Source: Halalkalibacter alkaliphilus
GTDB taxonomy: Bacteria > Bacillota > Bacilli > Bacillales > Bacillaceae_D
Assembly (NCBI RefSeq): GCF_023555415.1
Contig: NZ_JAKRYL010000016.1
Coordinates: 1-64,000, forward strand
Reading direction: 5' to 3'
DNA length: 64,000 nucleotides
Shown here: positions 25,062 to 33,766 of the stretch, in pieces
Numbering within the stretch: the stretch's first letter is position 1
How the letters are laid out: each line of letters opens with the position of its first letter
The notes under the pieces: generated by a model
Told to the model about the DNA's origin: nothing
Seen by the model: only the letters and a program-made list of their open reading frames with translations
The model's database searches: none
Position numbers and translations under genes: made by a program

Positions 25062-26816
25062 ATGACAACAAAAAAATTGAGTATTTCGTCAGAAGATTTT
25101 ATTTCAACATTTCAAAGCATTATCGAAAACAACGAAGACATGATCGAAAACCTTAACTTAGACATGTATGTATTTCATTCAGACAATAACTTTGTTTGTT
25201 ACTATGATAAAGATACGAGACTTATAAGTGACGAACAAACAAAATCAGCAGCATGGGTAAATCCCCTTATTAACAATAAAGCAAGTATCGATCACATAGT
25301 TACTGATAGCGGTGTCAAACAATTTGTTTATTCATGTCCCATTTTTATTGATCAGCATTCAGACTTTCACCTGATCGTCCCCTGTCATAAGAAAGAAGAT
25401 GAGTTACATTTTTCCTTGCAAATACTAGCTGATTACATTGGCTACTTAGTGGTTAACCAAAGAACGAAGGAAGATATTTTTTTGAAAAGTGAATATCAAG
25501 AAAAAATATGTGAAGCAACGAGTGAAGGGTACCTAACTATTAATAAATATGGTGAGCTTACTTATTTAAACCGAGTCGGCGGCAAAATTCTTGACGTCGA
25601 TCCGAAAAAAGCAACAGGAAAACATGTCTCTGAGTTATTTGATTATTATGAGCAAATGATTGAAGTCCTTCATACGGGTAAAGGCTGGGAAAATCGTGAC
25701 TTTTTTATTTCAAGACCAAGCAGGCGTATTCAATTGGTGAAAAGTTCGATCCCCATCGTAGACGATGATAATCAAGAACTTGTTGGCAGCATCTTCATCT
25801 TTCGGGAAATGAAAGTCGTCCGGGATATGGTAGGAAATATTGTCGGCAATAAAGCTAGATTTGATTTTGCCGATTTTAAATACAAAAACAGTGAAATGGT
25901 TGAATTTGTTGAATTGGCTAAATCAGCAGCAAAAACCGACTCAAGCGTTTTAATCGAAAGTGAAAGCGGGACAGGGAAAGAGTTAATCGCACAGGCCATT
26001 CATAATCATAGCCACCGTTGTAACGGTCCATTTATTACGATTGATTGCTCCTCTATTCCTCGTGATCTAGTTGAGAGTGAATTATTTGGGTACGTAGAAG
26101 GCGCTTTTACCGGCGCTCGGAAAAATGGCCGATTCGGTAAATTCGAACTCGCTCATGGTGGAACCATTTTCTTAGACGAAATCGGAGAAATGCCGTTAGA
26201 GATGCAATCTAAATTACTTCGAGTCATTCAAAGTCGTACGGTTACAAGAATAGGTGGCAACAAACCGACTCCTATTAACTTTCGAATCATAGCGGCAACA
26301 AACCGGAATTTAGAAGAAGAAATCGACAACGGCAACTTTCGTCTTGATTTGTTTTATCGATTAAATGTCATCCATCTATCGATTCCGCCATTACGAAATA
26401 GGCTAGAGGACATTCCTATATTAGCTAATTTATTTATTGAAAAAACAGCGACAAGAGAAGGACGCGTTCCCCCTTTACTAACGGATGAGGCTCTATCTGA
26501 TCTAAAGAAATATTCGTGGCCTGGAAATGTGAGAGAACTAGAAAATGTGATGGAAAGAGCGACACTTTTAGCTGAGGATATCATTACATCCATCCATCTG
26601 CCCAAACATATTTCCTCTACTCACACCATCACAAATAACTCGACTTGCATTCAAAATGAGATCGGAGAAACATCAATGGAATGGGAAAAAGTTGAACATC
26701 AATTAATAGTGGACACCCTAGAGAAAGCAAACAATAATAAAAGCAAAACTGCGAAAATATTAGGGATTTCGAGATCCGCTCTCTATGATAAGCTGAAAAA
26801 ATATCAAATAAAATAA
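25062..26816 (+). CDS. Sigma-54-dependent transcriptional activator 2 (paralogue)
   Basis: A 584-residue paralogue of the preceding activator, 20 bp downstream and co-transcribed; start at MTTKKL after GGAGGTG. Same order: N-terminal sensory region, PAS (TSEGYLTINKYGELTYLNRVG), AAA+ with ESESGTGKE, GAFTGA, FLDEIGEMP, and Fis HTH (NKSKTAKILGISRSALYDKL). The AAA+ domain is far more conserved between the two than the N-terminal region, as expected if they sense different ligands or one modulates the other. Two activators face two sigma-54 operons, which suggests shared or divided control. Confidence 0.9.
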   Translation: MTTKKLSISSEDFISTFQSIIENNEDMIENLNLDMYVFHSDNNFVCYYDKDTRLISDEQTKSAAWVNPLINNKASIDHIVTDSGVKQFVYSCPIFIDQHSDFHLIVPCHKKEDELHFSLQILADYIGYLVVNQRTKEDIFLKSEYQEKICEATSEGYLTINKYGELTYLNRVGGKILDVDPKKATGKHVSELFDYYEQMIEVLHTGKGWENRDFFISRPSRRIQLVKSSIPIVDDDNQELVGSIFIFREMKVVRDMVGNIVGNKARFDFADFKYKNSEMVEFVELAKSAAKTDSSVLIESESGTGKELIAQAIHNHSHRCNGPFITIDCSSIPRDLVESELFGYVEGAFTGARKNGRFGKFELAHGGTIFLDEIGEMPLEMQSKLLRVIQSRTVTRIGGNKPTPINFRIIAATNRNLEEEIDNGNFRLDLFYRLNVIHLSIPPLRNRLEDIPILANLFIEKTATREGRVPPLLTDEALSDLKKYSWPGNVRELENVMERATLLAEDIITSIHLPKHISSTHTITNNSTCIQNEIGETSMEWEKVEHQLIVDTLEKANNNKSKTAKILGISRSALYDKLKKYQIK

Positions 26817-26945
26817 GTGACCGTTTCAACTAAACATTGGTGTTAATCTTTGCATCGATAGGAGATATTTCCAAAAAACCACAACCGCTTTAAAAATAAC
26901 GGGTTCCCTTGAGAGAGAGAAAACAAGTAAATCACATAGCTTTTA

Positions 26946-26983
26946 GAGATGTAATTAGCACGCTAATTCGCATCTCCTTTTTT
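26946..26983 (+). terminator. Terminator of the activator operon
   Basis: GAGATGTAATTAGC pairs with GCTAATTCGCATCTC with one mismatch, followed by CTTTTTT. Confidence 0.88.
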
Positions 26984-27361
26984 CGTTGTTATATTTATTG
27001 TACGTTTGCGTTTTCGCATGATAAAGGGGTGCTATAGTATCTGTTAAAATAGCATCTTTTGCTTCTAAACATTGATATAACAAGAGCCAATAAGCGGAAT
27101 TTTTTCTGTTAGACTGCAGACTAGAGACGGTTCGGGGGATATAAGCGGAGGTTTTCCGATTAAGCAATGCAAAATTACCCATTTTCACGTTTTTCGAGTC
27201 AATAGTCGGAATCTTTCCGTCTATTTAAGCTATTTTCAGTGCTACCTACTTCCAAATTAAGAGAAATTTCTCCGCTTATTTATCAAATTGCTTTAGTGTC
27301 AGCGTCTAATTAACTTGTACAATCGGGTAGCTTTAGATGAATAAGGCTAGGTTTATAGACC
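26984..27361. other. Gene-free stretch between activators and sugar module
   Basis: Apart from the repeat blocks at 27090-27275 I see no gene or RNA in this AT-rich DNA. Confidence 0.4.
27090..27275. repeat. Degenerate GCGGAA...TTCCG intergenic repeats
   Basis: Four similar blocks lie here: AGCGGAATTTTTTCTG (~27091), AGCGGAGGTTTTCCG (~27144), GTCGGAATCTTTCCG (~27209) and GAGAAATTTCTCCGC (~27261), spaced about 52-65 bp apart. Each is partly self-complementary. Such blocks look like dispersed Bacillaceae intergenic repeats, not coding DNA; an open frame of 77 codons on the minus strand here reads as the repetitive NRKTSAYI/NRKNSAYW. Confidence 0.45.
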
Positions 27362-27395
27362 AAAAAGGATCAGATTCTAAAATCTGATCCTTTTG
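27362..27395 (-). terminator. Terminator of the MFS sugar porter gene
   Basis: AAAAGGATCAGATT and AATCTGATCCTTTT form a perfect stem around CTAA, with T- and A-runs on both sides; works in both directions. Confidence 0.8.
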
Positions 27396-27540
27396 TTTTG
27401 TAATTGTATTGTTTGTTATTCCACTTAAACCTATGTTAATGTCATGTTGAATTGCATTTTCTCCCTCTCAACCGAAGCCGTTAGCTTTCAAAATGGTTGT
27501 GGTTTTCAGTGGTTCCTTCAAAGGAAGAACCAGGTTAAAA

Positions 27541-28974
27541 CTATATAGCTTTTTTATTATTATCTTCGTTACAATCTTTTTTCCAAATTTCCTCCAACTC
27601 CTCAAGAGTTTTCCCTTTCGTTTCAGGAACAATTTTCCAAATAAAGACCATAGCTACTAGACTAATCAAACCGTAGATGGCAAAAGTCATTGGCCCCAAA
27701 AGGTCATTTAATGGCGGAAACGTAGACGAAATAGTTAGATTCGCTAACCAATGCAACGCTACTGCAATGGACATAGCCTGACCACGTATTCGATTTGGGA
27801 AAATCTCAGAAACGACGACCCACGTTACGACTCCCCAAGACATTTGGAAGCTTGCAACATATAATAAGATGAAAATTAATGTTGTTAACCCGAATATATT
27901 CATAGACGCTAATGTTGCGACACAGAATAAGCTGATTGCACAACCAATTGCTCCACCAATGAGTAAGGGCTTTCTACCCAAACTATCAACAAATAAAATT
28001 GCCAAGGCCATGAATATGATATTGACTATACCAACAATCACCGTTTGGAGCATTGAAGCCGCTGGTCCAGCGCCCATTGCTTCAAAAATACGGGGAGCAT
28101 AATATAAAATAACATTGATTCCGATTAATTGTTGAAATATCGCAATCGCGATACCAATAAAGATAACGAGTTTCCCATAGTCAAAGAGATGTGCTTTACT
28201 CATATCTTGTTTATTTAATGAGTATTTTATATCGTCTAGGATATTTTGTGCTTTTTGTTTGGAACCGTTTACTTGTTGTAGTATAGAAAAGGCTTTAGTA
28301 TATTCCTGTTTACTAGCAAGATACCTCGGTGTTTCTGGAACAAAAAACAGTAATAATAAAAATAGCAAAGCAGGAATCATCTCTGAAGCAATCATATATC
28401 TCCAGCCAATATCATCAATCCATGCCGTACTTTGACCAGCAGCGATCAATAAGTTGACTATATATACCAACAATGCACCAATTCCTATCGAAAGTGTATA
28501 AAGTGCTACAAATTTTCCTCGGCTTTGTTTAGGTGTAATTTCACTAATATAAACAGGAGCTATTGCCGAAGCCATCCCAACTCCGATCCCACCTAAAACC
28601 CTATAAAAGTTAAACATTAATAATAACCCCATCGTTGGATTATCCCTTGTAAAAAACAACAGTTCTGGATAAGCACTACCTAATGCAGATATAAAAAACA
28701 AAACGGCAGCTAGAATTAATGTATGTTTTCTTCCTATTTTGTTTGCAAGGAAACCGGAAATGATTCCACCGATCACGCACCCAATTAAGGCACTAGAAAC
28801 GGTTACCCCATGAGCAAAGGACCCTAGCCCCAAGCTATCGATTAAGTATCGTTGAATCGATTGTTCCGCACCGGATATTACAGCGGTATCATAACCAAAT
28901 AGAAGACCAGCTAATGCAACAGTTGAGACAACTGTAAGTATATAACGGTTACTTTTTTTCGAGTTTTCTTTCAT
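27541..28974 (-). CDS. MFS sugar porter (sugar:H+ symporter)
   Basis: A 477-residue 12-helix transporter of the sugar porter family. Visible signatures: GLLFGYDTAVISGAE in helix 1, GFLANKIGRKHTLI (loop 2-3), YRVLGGIGVGMASAIAPVYISEI, PETPRYL at the central loop, QQLIGINVILYYAPRIF in helix 7 and VPETKGKTLEE at the C-terminus, all typical of XylE/AraE/IolT-type porters. Start at MKENSKK (28974) after GGGGGAGAA; the frame extends 13 codons upstream. A cre-like site (28999-29012) lies just before it. Likely cargo is the sugar or inositol used by the dehydrogenase and isomerase at 30479-32517. Confidence 0.93.
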   Translation of the reverse strand: MKENSKKSNRYILTVVSTVALAGLLFGYDTAVISGAEQSIQRYLIDSLGLGSFAHGVTVSSALIGCVIGGIISGFLANKIGRKHTLILAAVLFFISALGSAYPELLFFTRDNPTMGLLLMFNFYRVLGGIGVGMASAIAPVYISEITPKQSRGKFVALYTLSIGIGALLVYIVNLLIAAGQSTAWIDDIGWRYMIASEMIPALLFLLLLFFVPETPRYLASKQEYTKAFSILQQVNGSKQKAQNILDDIKYSLNKQDMSKAHLFDYGKLVIFIGIAIAIFQQLIGINVILYYAPRIFEAMGAGPAASMLQTVIVGIVNIIFMALAILFVDSLGRKPLLIGGAIGCAISLFCVATLASMNIFGLTTLIFILLYVASFQMSWGVVTWVVVSEIFPNRIRGQAMSIAVALHWLANLTISSTFPPLNDLLGPMTFAIYGLISLVAMVFIWKIVPETKGKTLEELEEIWKKDCNEDNNKKAI

Positions 28975-28998
28975 TGTTTCTCCCCCTACAACCTTCTT

Positions 28999-29012
28999 TT
29001 TAAGCGTTTTCA
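28999..29012 (-). promoter_or_regulatory. cre-like site before the sugar porter
   Basis: Minus-strand TGAAAACGCTTAAA fits TGWNANCGNTNWCA except the C at position 13. It is 25 bp before the chosen start. Confidence 0.5.
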
Positions 29013-29211
29013 CAAAAGCTATTAATTCGAAATTAAGAATAATCCCTCCTCTTTTGTGTCAGCTAAAACTTTGTAATTTTATTATATCTATTGTCGAAAA
29101 CGCCGTCATTAAAGTAAATTGCCAAACAATTTAAGTATATTGCTTTCTACTATATGGACGTAGTTTCGAAAATAATTCGGAGACAAAAGATAATGGAACT
29201 GAACTAAAACA

Positions 29212-29238
29212 AAGAGTAACCGTAGGCTGGCTACTCTT
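29212..29238 (-). terminator. Terminator of the binding-protein gene
   Basis: AAGAGTA (29212-29218) pairs with TACTCTT at 29232-29238, extended inward by CC/GG-type pairs; the minus strand continues TGTTTTAG. Confidence 0.6.
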
Positions 29239-29255
29239 ATTTAGAAAAATCCAAC

Positions 29256-30218
29256 TTAATTTTTCCCTACAAACTTATCTGCGTTTTCTTGTGTAACAAG
29301 TTGAAACGGAATATCAATACTCTCTACTTGTTCACCATTTGCTGCTTTGACAGCTGTTTGAATACTTCCAGCCCCTTGTCCTTTTGCGTCTTGGAAGACC
29401 GTTATTTCAAGTTTTCCAGCATTCATATATTCCATTGCATCAGGTGTAGCATCAATCCCGGCAATGATAATGTCATCTAACTTCCCTGCCGCTTCAATCG
29501 CTAATAGTGCACCAATGGCCATTTCGTCACTATTGGCAACAACGGCGTCAATTGTCCGACCTGATTGAAGCCAATTTTCCATTAACCTCATCGCTTCCGT
29601 ACGGGACCACTCTCCAGTATTTTGTGCTACTACCTCCATTCCTGGATGTTGATCCACAATTTGATGATTTCCTTCTGTTCTTTTCACCTGGTTTTCATGT
29701 CCAAGTCCACCCTCAATAATCGCAATGTTCCCTTTACCTTCTAACCATTTTGCCACCTCTTCCATTTGCATCAAGCCAGCTTTAATAGAAGTTGAACCAA
29801 CGAATGCTGTGGCTTCTTCAATCCCATCAAATGTCTGATTTACCACAACAATCGGGATGTCTGCATTGTTTGCCATAGTAACGATATCAGGAGCAGCGAC
29901 CGTATCTACTGGCATTAAAACGATGGCATCTACGTTACGAGATACATAGTTTTCAATTTGGTTCAATTGTCTTGCGCTATCATCTTGGGCATCTGAGAAA
30001 ACAAATTCAATGTCAGGATGTTTTTGAGCTTCTTCATTCATCGCATCATAGATATATGTGCGGAATGTATCACTCACACTAGAAAGAGCAACCCCTATCA
30101 CCTTTGTGTCTCCACTAGAACCTTCTGAGGTTGCTTCTTCCCCGCTGCTACCGCAAGCAGTCACCATTAACAACATAACCAAACTTAGAATTGCAGCAAA
30201 AATATTTTTCTTTTTCAT
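29256..30218 (-). CDS. Ribose/inositol-type sugar-binding lipoprotein (orphan)
   Basis: A 320-residue type-I periplasmic binding protein. The signal peptide ends MVTACGSS (lipobox, Cys ~22), followed by a Ser/Gly/Glu linker. Features of the RbsB/IbpA-like family: VIGVALSSVSDTFRTYIYDAM, SRNVDAIVLMPVD, VVNQTFDG, AVVANSDEMAIGALLAIEAAG and IAGIDATPDAMEYMNAGKLEITVFQDAKGQGA. ATG at 30218 follows AAGGGGG; a GTG lies 3 bp before. No ABC ATPase or permease is in the module, so it must pair with permeases elsewhere, or feed a sensor. A cre-like site is at 30292-30305. Confidence 0.9.
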   Translation of the reverse strand: MKKKNIFAAILSLVMLLMVTACGSSGEEATSEGSSGDTKVIGVALSSVSDTFRTYIYDAMNEEAQKHPDIEFVFSDAQDDSARQLNQIENYVSRNVDAIVLMPVDTVAAPDIVTMANNADIPIVVVNQTFDGIEEATAFVGSTSIKAGLMQMEEVAKWLEGKGNIAIIEGGLGHENQVKRTEGNHQIVDQHPGMEVVAQNTGEWSRTEAMRLMENWLQSGRTIDAVVANSDEMAIGALLAIEAAGKLDDIIIAGIDATPDAMEYMNAGKLEITVFQDAKGQGAGSIQTAVKAANGEQVESIDIPFQLVTQENADKFVGKN

Positions 30219-30291
30219 CACAAAACCCCCTTAAAATTCTTCATAATATGAAAGTAAATCTATCCTTTTTAACACTTGTGATTCTTCCGTA

Positions 30292-30305
30292 TGAATGCGC
30301 TTTCA
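30292..30305 (-). promoter_or_regulatory. cre-like site before the binding-lipoprotein gene
   Basis: Minus-strand TGAAAGCGCATTCA matches 13 of 14 CcpA consensus positions (A for T at position 10). Confidence 0.55.
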
Positions 30306-30365
30306 ACGAACCACAAAAACATATTTATTATATTTGATTAGTCTGTTTCATTTATACACTACGGG

Positions 30366-30410
30366 GTATCGAGATACATATATTTAGTTAATCTACATAT
30401 ATCTCGATAC
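30366..30410. repeat. Long inverted repeat between isomerase and binding-protein genes
   Basis: GTATCGAGATA (30366-30376) and TATCTCGATAC (30400-30410) are perfect inverted arms, extended by ATATAT pairing inside. Without a good minus-strand T-tract it may be a weak terminator or operator. Confidence 0.45.
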
Positions 30411-30478
30411 ATTTTGTTTTTCTGGGGGATTCAACTATCACTGTAACTTATTTCGGTTTTTCTGTCTTCAATCTAACG

Positions 30479-31375
30479 CTAGATCTTCACCTGTTCTTTA
30501 CGCAATAACGTTTCTAAATAATCATACGTTCGTTTCGCAATTGGATATGGTTTGTCAAAAGGTGCAGGGTACATATCTTGTTCCACGATTGCCCAGCCGT
30601 TAAATTTAATATCTTTTAATACTTGGACAAATGCTTCCATATCAACAACACCTTTTGCTGGTTCACACATGATGTCTTCACTGACCGCCTTGGCAAAAGA
30701 CCATCCTTCTTCCTGCATTCTCTTTCTAACTTCTAAATCGCAGCTTTTCAGATGCAGGTACGGGATTCTAGCATGATGTTTTTTCATAAAGGCTACTGCG
30801 TCACCATCTGTATAAGCATGATGTCCTGTATCTAAACAAAGGTTCACATTGCTATCTCTTAGCAATCTTTCAATTTGTTCCTCTGTCTCGATATGGCTTT
30901 GTGCATGTGGATGAAACACTACTTCCAATCCATATTGAGACTTCGCATGGTTTTTAATTTTATCAACATTGCTCACAAACTGAGCCCATTCTTGTTCATT
31001 TAATTCGGGAGATCGTACAAATTCGCCTGTAAATAAATCTGTATAACAATCATCAATTAAAACGACATATTGAGCAGACGAAAACTTTAATTGTAATTCA
31101 CTCATTTCGTCGAGCAAAGCGATAAGTTCATCTGTTTTTTCATTAGAAGTTAAATCCCCAACTAAAGTCGTAGCTGTTAAGGTTAAATCTCTTTTCTCTA
31201 ATTCTTCCTTTAATTTACTATACTCATTTGGAAGGTATCCCCAAGGGCCTAGTTCGATTCCTTTATAGCCTGCTTTCTCCATCTCGTCTAAACATCTTTC
31301 CCATGGAGTTTGTTTTTCATTTTCTGGAAACCATACTCCCCACGAATCCGGTGCAGAACCTAATTTTACATTCAT
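30479..31375 (-). CDS. Sugar phosphate isomerase/epimerase (IolE-like TIM barrel)
   Basis: A 298-residue TIM-barrel protein of the AP-endonuclease-2 family. It starts with NVKLGSAPDSWGVWF, strongly reminiscent of IolE (keto-inositol dehydratase), and has metal-site segments EVVFHPHAQSHIETEEQIERLL, NLCLDTGHHAYTDGD, PYLHLKSCD and GWAIVEQDMYP. It overlaps the dehydrogenase by 4 bp (ATGA), so the pair is translationally coupled. The dehydrogenase would make the keto compound and this enzyme would isomerise or dehydrate it. Inositol, or an anhydrosugar such as levoglucosan, are possible substrates. Confidence 0.87.
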   Translation of the reverse strand: MNVKLGSAPDSWGVWFPENEKQTPWERCLDEMEKAGYKGIELGPWGYLPNEYSKLKEELEKRDLTLTATTLVGDLTSNEKTDELIALLDEMSELQLKFSSAQYVVLIDDCYTDLFTGEFVRSPELNEQEWAQFVSNVDKIKNHAKSQYGLEVVFHPHAQSHIETEEQIERLLRDSNVNLCLDTGHHAYTDGDAVAFMKKHHARIPYLHLKSCDLEVRKRMQEEGWSFAKAVSEDIMCEPAKGVVDMEAFVQVLKDIKFNGWAIVEQDMYPAPFDKPYPIAKRTYDYLETLLRKEQVKI

Positions 31376-32517
31376 ACTGTAACTCCTCCTTTTTCGCTTA
31401 CATCAACCCAGTTCTTCTCTTCCGCAGATTTTAAGATAGCATCTACAGTTTTATCAATGCTCGCTCCAAACGCAAAATCACAAACATATGGAGTACCATT
31501 TGATACGGCAGAAAGTAATTCATGTGCCTCTAATACTTTCATATCGTTATAACCAATCGCGATTCCTGCGGCTGGGTAAAATGCAGAATAGCCTTTGTGT
31601 TCAGGACTTAGAAATACTTGGCGGAAACCTCTGTCTGCGGCATGATCAGACGTAAAATACACATTCACTTCATTCATTCTTTCAAGAGAATAATACACAG
31701 TTCCTTTTGTCCCTTGAATTTCATATGTTAAGTAGTTCTTTCTACCAGCTGCAATTCTGCTTGATGAGATCATTCCAAGTGCACCATTTTCATAGTTTGC
31801 TAGGATAGAAATCACATCATCATTTTCCACTTTCGCAAGTTCGGTTGAACCCGTTGATACTGGTCTTTCTTCAATAACGATTTTTGATAGAGCATTTACA
31901 CTTTCAATGTTACCGAGAATATATTGAGACACACTTAGCAAATGTGAGCCAAGGTCCCCTAGCGAACCAGAACCGGAAAATTTATTAATATGTCTCCATG
32001 TAATTGGAAGCGATTCATCCAATAATCCATCTTGATCATACGTCCCAGTAAATTTAACAATCTTGCCTAGCTTACCTGAATCAACGAGCTCTTTGATGTA
32101 GGCGTTAGCAGGGTTCATTACATTGTTATATCCAACATAATTCACTACTCCTTTTTGCTTTGCAAGCTCTGCCAATTCTTCTGATTGGACAGCAGATAAA
32201 GTTAACGGTTTTTCACAATAAATATGTTTCCCGTTTTCTAGTGCCGCTTTTGCGATTTCATAATGAAAGGCATTTGGTGTCGCAATATCAACAACGTCTA
32301 CCCTTTCATCTGTCACAACTTCCTTCCAGTCTATTGTATACCGTAAATAGCCTAACTGCTCACTTGCAGCTTTGGCTGCGCTTTCACTTACATCAGAAAC
32401 GACTTCAAAAACTGGTTTGCCAGCTTCAGGTCCAAAAGCCATTAAAGCGTTAATAAAAGCATTCGTATGAGCCTTTCCCATCCAACCTGCACCAACTAGT
32501 CCAATTCTTACATCCAT
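31372..32517 (-). CDS. Gfo/Idh/MocA-family dehydrogenase (levoglucosan-dehydrogenase-like)
   Basis: A 381-residue NAD(P)-dependent dehydrogenase with a Rossmann motif (RIGLVGAGWMGKAHTNAF, residues 4-21), ATPNAFHYEIAKAALENGKHIYCEKPL (EKP) and GSGSLGDLGSHLLSVSQYILG. AGWMGKAH and the long form resemble levoglucosan and myo-/scyllo-inositol dehydrogenases. ATG follows AGGAGGAAATAAAC. It is the first gene of the minus-strand module and diverges from the AraC regulator. Probably oxidises C3 or another hydroxyl of a cyclic sugar. Exact substrate unknown. Confidence 0.88.
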   Translation of the reverse strand: MDVRIGLVGAGWMGKAHTNAFINALMAFGPEAGKPVFEVVSDVSESAAKAASEQLGYLRYTIDWKEVVTDERVDVVDIATPNAFHYEIAKAALENGKHIYCEKPLTLSAVQSEELAELAKQKGVVNYVGYNNVMNPANAYIKELVDSGKLGKIVKFTGTYDQDGLLDESLPITWRHINKFSGSGSLGDLGSHLLSVSQYILGNIESVNALSKIVIEERPVSTGSTELAKVENDDVISILANYENGALGMISSSRIAAGRKNYLTYEIQGTKGTVYYSLERMNEVNVYFTSDHAADRGFRQVFLSPEHKGYSAFYPAAGIAIGYNDMKVLEAHELLSAVSNGTPYVCDFAFGASIDKTVDAILKSAEEKNWVDVSEKGGVTV

Positions 32518-32552
32518 GTTTATTTCCTCCTAATGACTTTTTTATATTGTTG

Positions 32553-32564
32553 TTTACAAGTAAA
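32553..32564. promoter_or_regulatory. Short palindrome in the divergent promoter region
   Basis: TTTAC-AA-GTAAA lies between the dehydrogenase and AraC-regulator starts, 36 bp before the dehydrogenase. A possible half of an AraC-type or other operator; weak evidence. Confidence 0.25.
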
Positions 32565-32703
32565 TCTTATTACAGTCCTACACGTAAGTCATTAATCTAT
32601 ATTGCTTATTCATTTAGGAATCTTGCTCTCCGTTTATTATCTTTTTTATAAAAGATGAAACTTAGTATAAAATAACGTTATCAAGAAACAGTTGGAGGTT
32701 TTT

Positions 32704-33540
32704 ATGAAAATAAAGGACAAAGGAACCTTACCCCAATCAAAAATGTTTTTTACTATGGCAAATGACTTTTCAAAGAAAGCTCTCTATTACCTCATTTACT
32801 CAGGGACCTTTTATTGTACCGAAAAATACAAGATAAGCAGAGATACCTTTCATAGCTATTTATTTATGTATATAAAAAAGGGGAAAATGAAAATTGAATA
32901 CAAAGATCGTCAATTTATCGCAACGGCAAACTCTTTTGTTTTTCTCGATTGTTATGAGCCACACGTTTACCAAGCTGAAGAAGAAACCGTTTTTGATTGG
33001 TTTCACTTTTCCGGCAATTCCAGCAAAGAGTATTTCGAATTGCTTTATGAAAAGAATGGTTGCGTCTACTCTTTAGCCAACAATTATCTTATCCCTGAAT
33101 ATATGAATCGAATTTTAAAAATGACGGAACGTAATGAAGTAGATGAGCATGATGTGTCCATTTATATACAAAAAATACTTTATGAACTTAATCAAATTTC
33201 TACTGTTTTTGACGATTCAACGGAAAAAAAGATAGAACAAGCAATTCATTATATTGAAAATCACTATAAAGAAAATATTAAACTAGAGGATATCGCAAAT
33301 CATGTGTATTTAAGCCCTTTTTATTTTACTCGAACATTTAAAAAATATATGAACTGCTCACCCGTTCAATATTTAATAAACTATCGGATTAATAATGCGA
33401 AGAAATTACTTCACAATACGAACCTTACAGTAAATGAAATTTCAAATACATGTGGATTCAATAGTACGTCTCATTTTGTTACAACGTTTAAAAACCATGT
33501 TGGTATGTCGCCAAAGAAGTTTCGGGATATTGAATTCTAA
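32704..33540 (+). CDS. AraC-family transcriptional regulator
   Basis: A 278-residue regulator with an N-terminal cupin-like sugar-binding domain (YLFMYIKKGKMKIEYKDRQF, FVFLDCYEPHVYQA) and a C-terminal double HTH (IKLEDIANHVYLSPFYFTRTFKKYMNCSPVQYL and LTVNEISNTCGFNSTSHFVTTFKNHVGMSPKKFR). Start ATG at 32704 follows GGAGG; the open frame reaches a TTG at 32692. It is divergent from the dehydrogenase gene and likely activates that module in response to its sugar. Cytoplasmic. Confidence 0.92.
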   Translation: MKIKDKGTLPQSKMFFTMANDFSKKALYYLIYSGTFYCTEKYKISRDTFHSYLFMYIKKGKMKIEYKDRQFIATANSFVFLDCYEPHVYQAEEETVFDWFHFSGNSSKEYFELLYEKNGCVYSLANNYLIPEYMNRILKMTERNEVDEHDVSIYIQKILYELNQISTVFDDSTEKKIEQAIHYIENHYKENIKLEDIANHVYLSPFYFTRTFKKYMNCSPVQYLINYRINNAKKLLHNTNLTVNEISNTCGFNSTSHFVTTFKNHVGMSPKKFRDIEF

Positions 33541-33549
33541 TTCGTAATG

Positions 33550-33582
33550 TAACCATTTCACAAATTCAGGGTGAAATGGTTA
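33550..33582 (+). terminator. Terminator of the AraC regulator gene
   Basis: TAACCATTTCAC and GTGAAATGGTTA pair perfectly over 12 bp around a 9-nt loop, then TTCTT. Confidence 0.8.
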
Positions 33583-33631
33583 TTCTTCATTCCCCCCTCC
33601 TTCTTCTATTCACAGAAATATTCAAAAATTG

Positions 33632-33668
33632 TCACTGGCTTTCACTGACCTTCACTGGCCTTCACTGA
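33632..33668. repeat. Four tandem ~10-bp repeats (TTCACTGGCC-like)
   Basis: GTCACTGGCT, TTCACTGACC, TTCACTGGCC and TTCACTGAGA run head to tail, about one helical turn each, ~100 bp before the amidohydrolase operon. They could be stacked regulator half-sites on one face of the helix. Confidence 0.6.
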
Positions 33669-33766
33669 GAGATCTCACCTCTTCTAATTCGTATTTATGA
33701 GGTTTGCCCTTTCTTTTTACTAGATGCTATTTTTTAGTTATTGAATGAGTAATCGGAGGGCTGACT

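Noticed and set aside
26955-27188. 77-codon open frame on the minus strand
   Set aside because: It reads the intergenic repeats (NRKTSAYI/NRKNSAYW) and overlaps the activator terminator; no ribosome site.
33632-33668. CRISPR-like short repeats
   Set aside because: The repeats are contiguous decamers without spacers, so this is a tandem repeat and not a CRISPR array. The 36762-36856 units are also too short and too degenerate.
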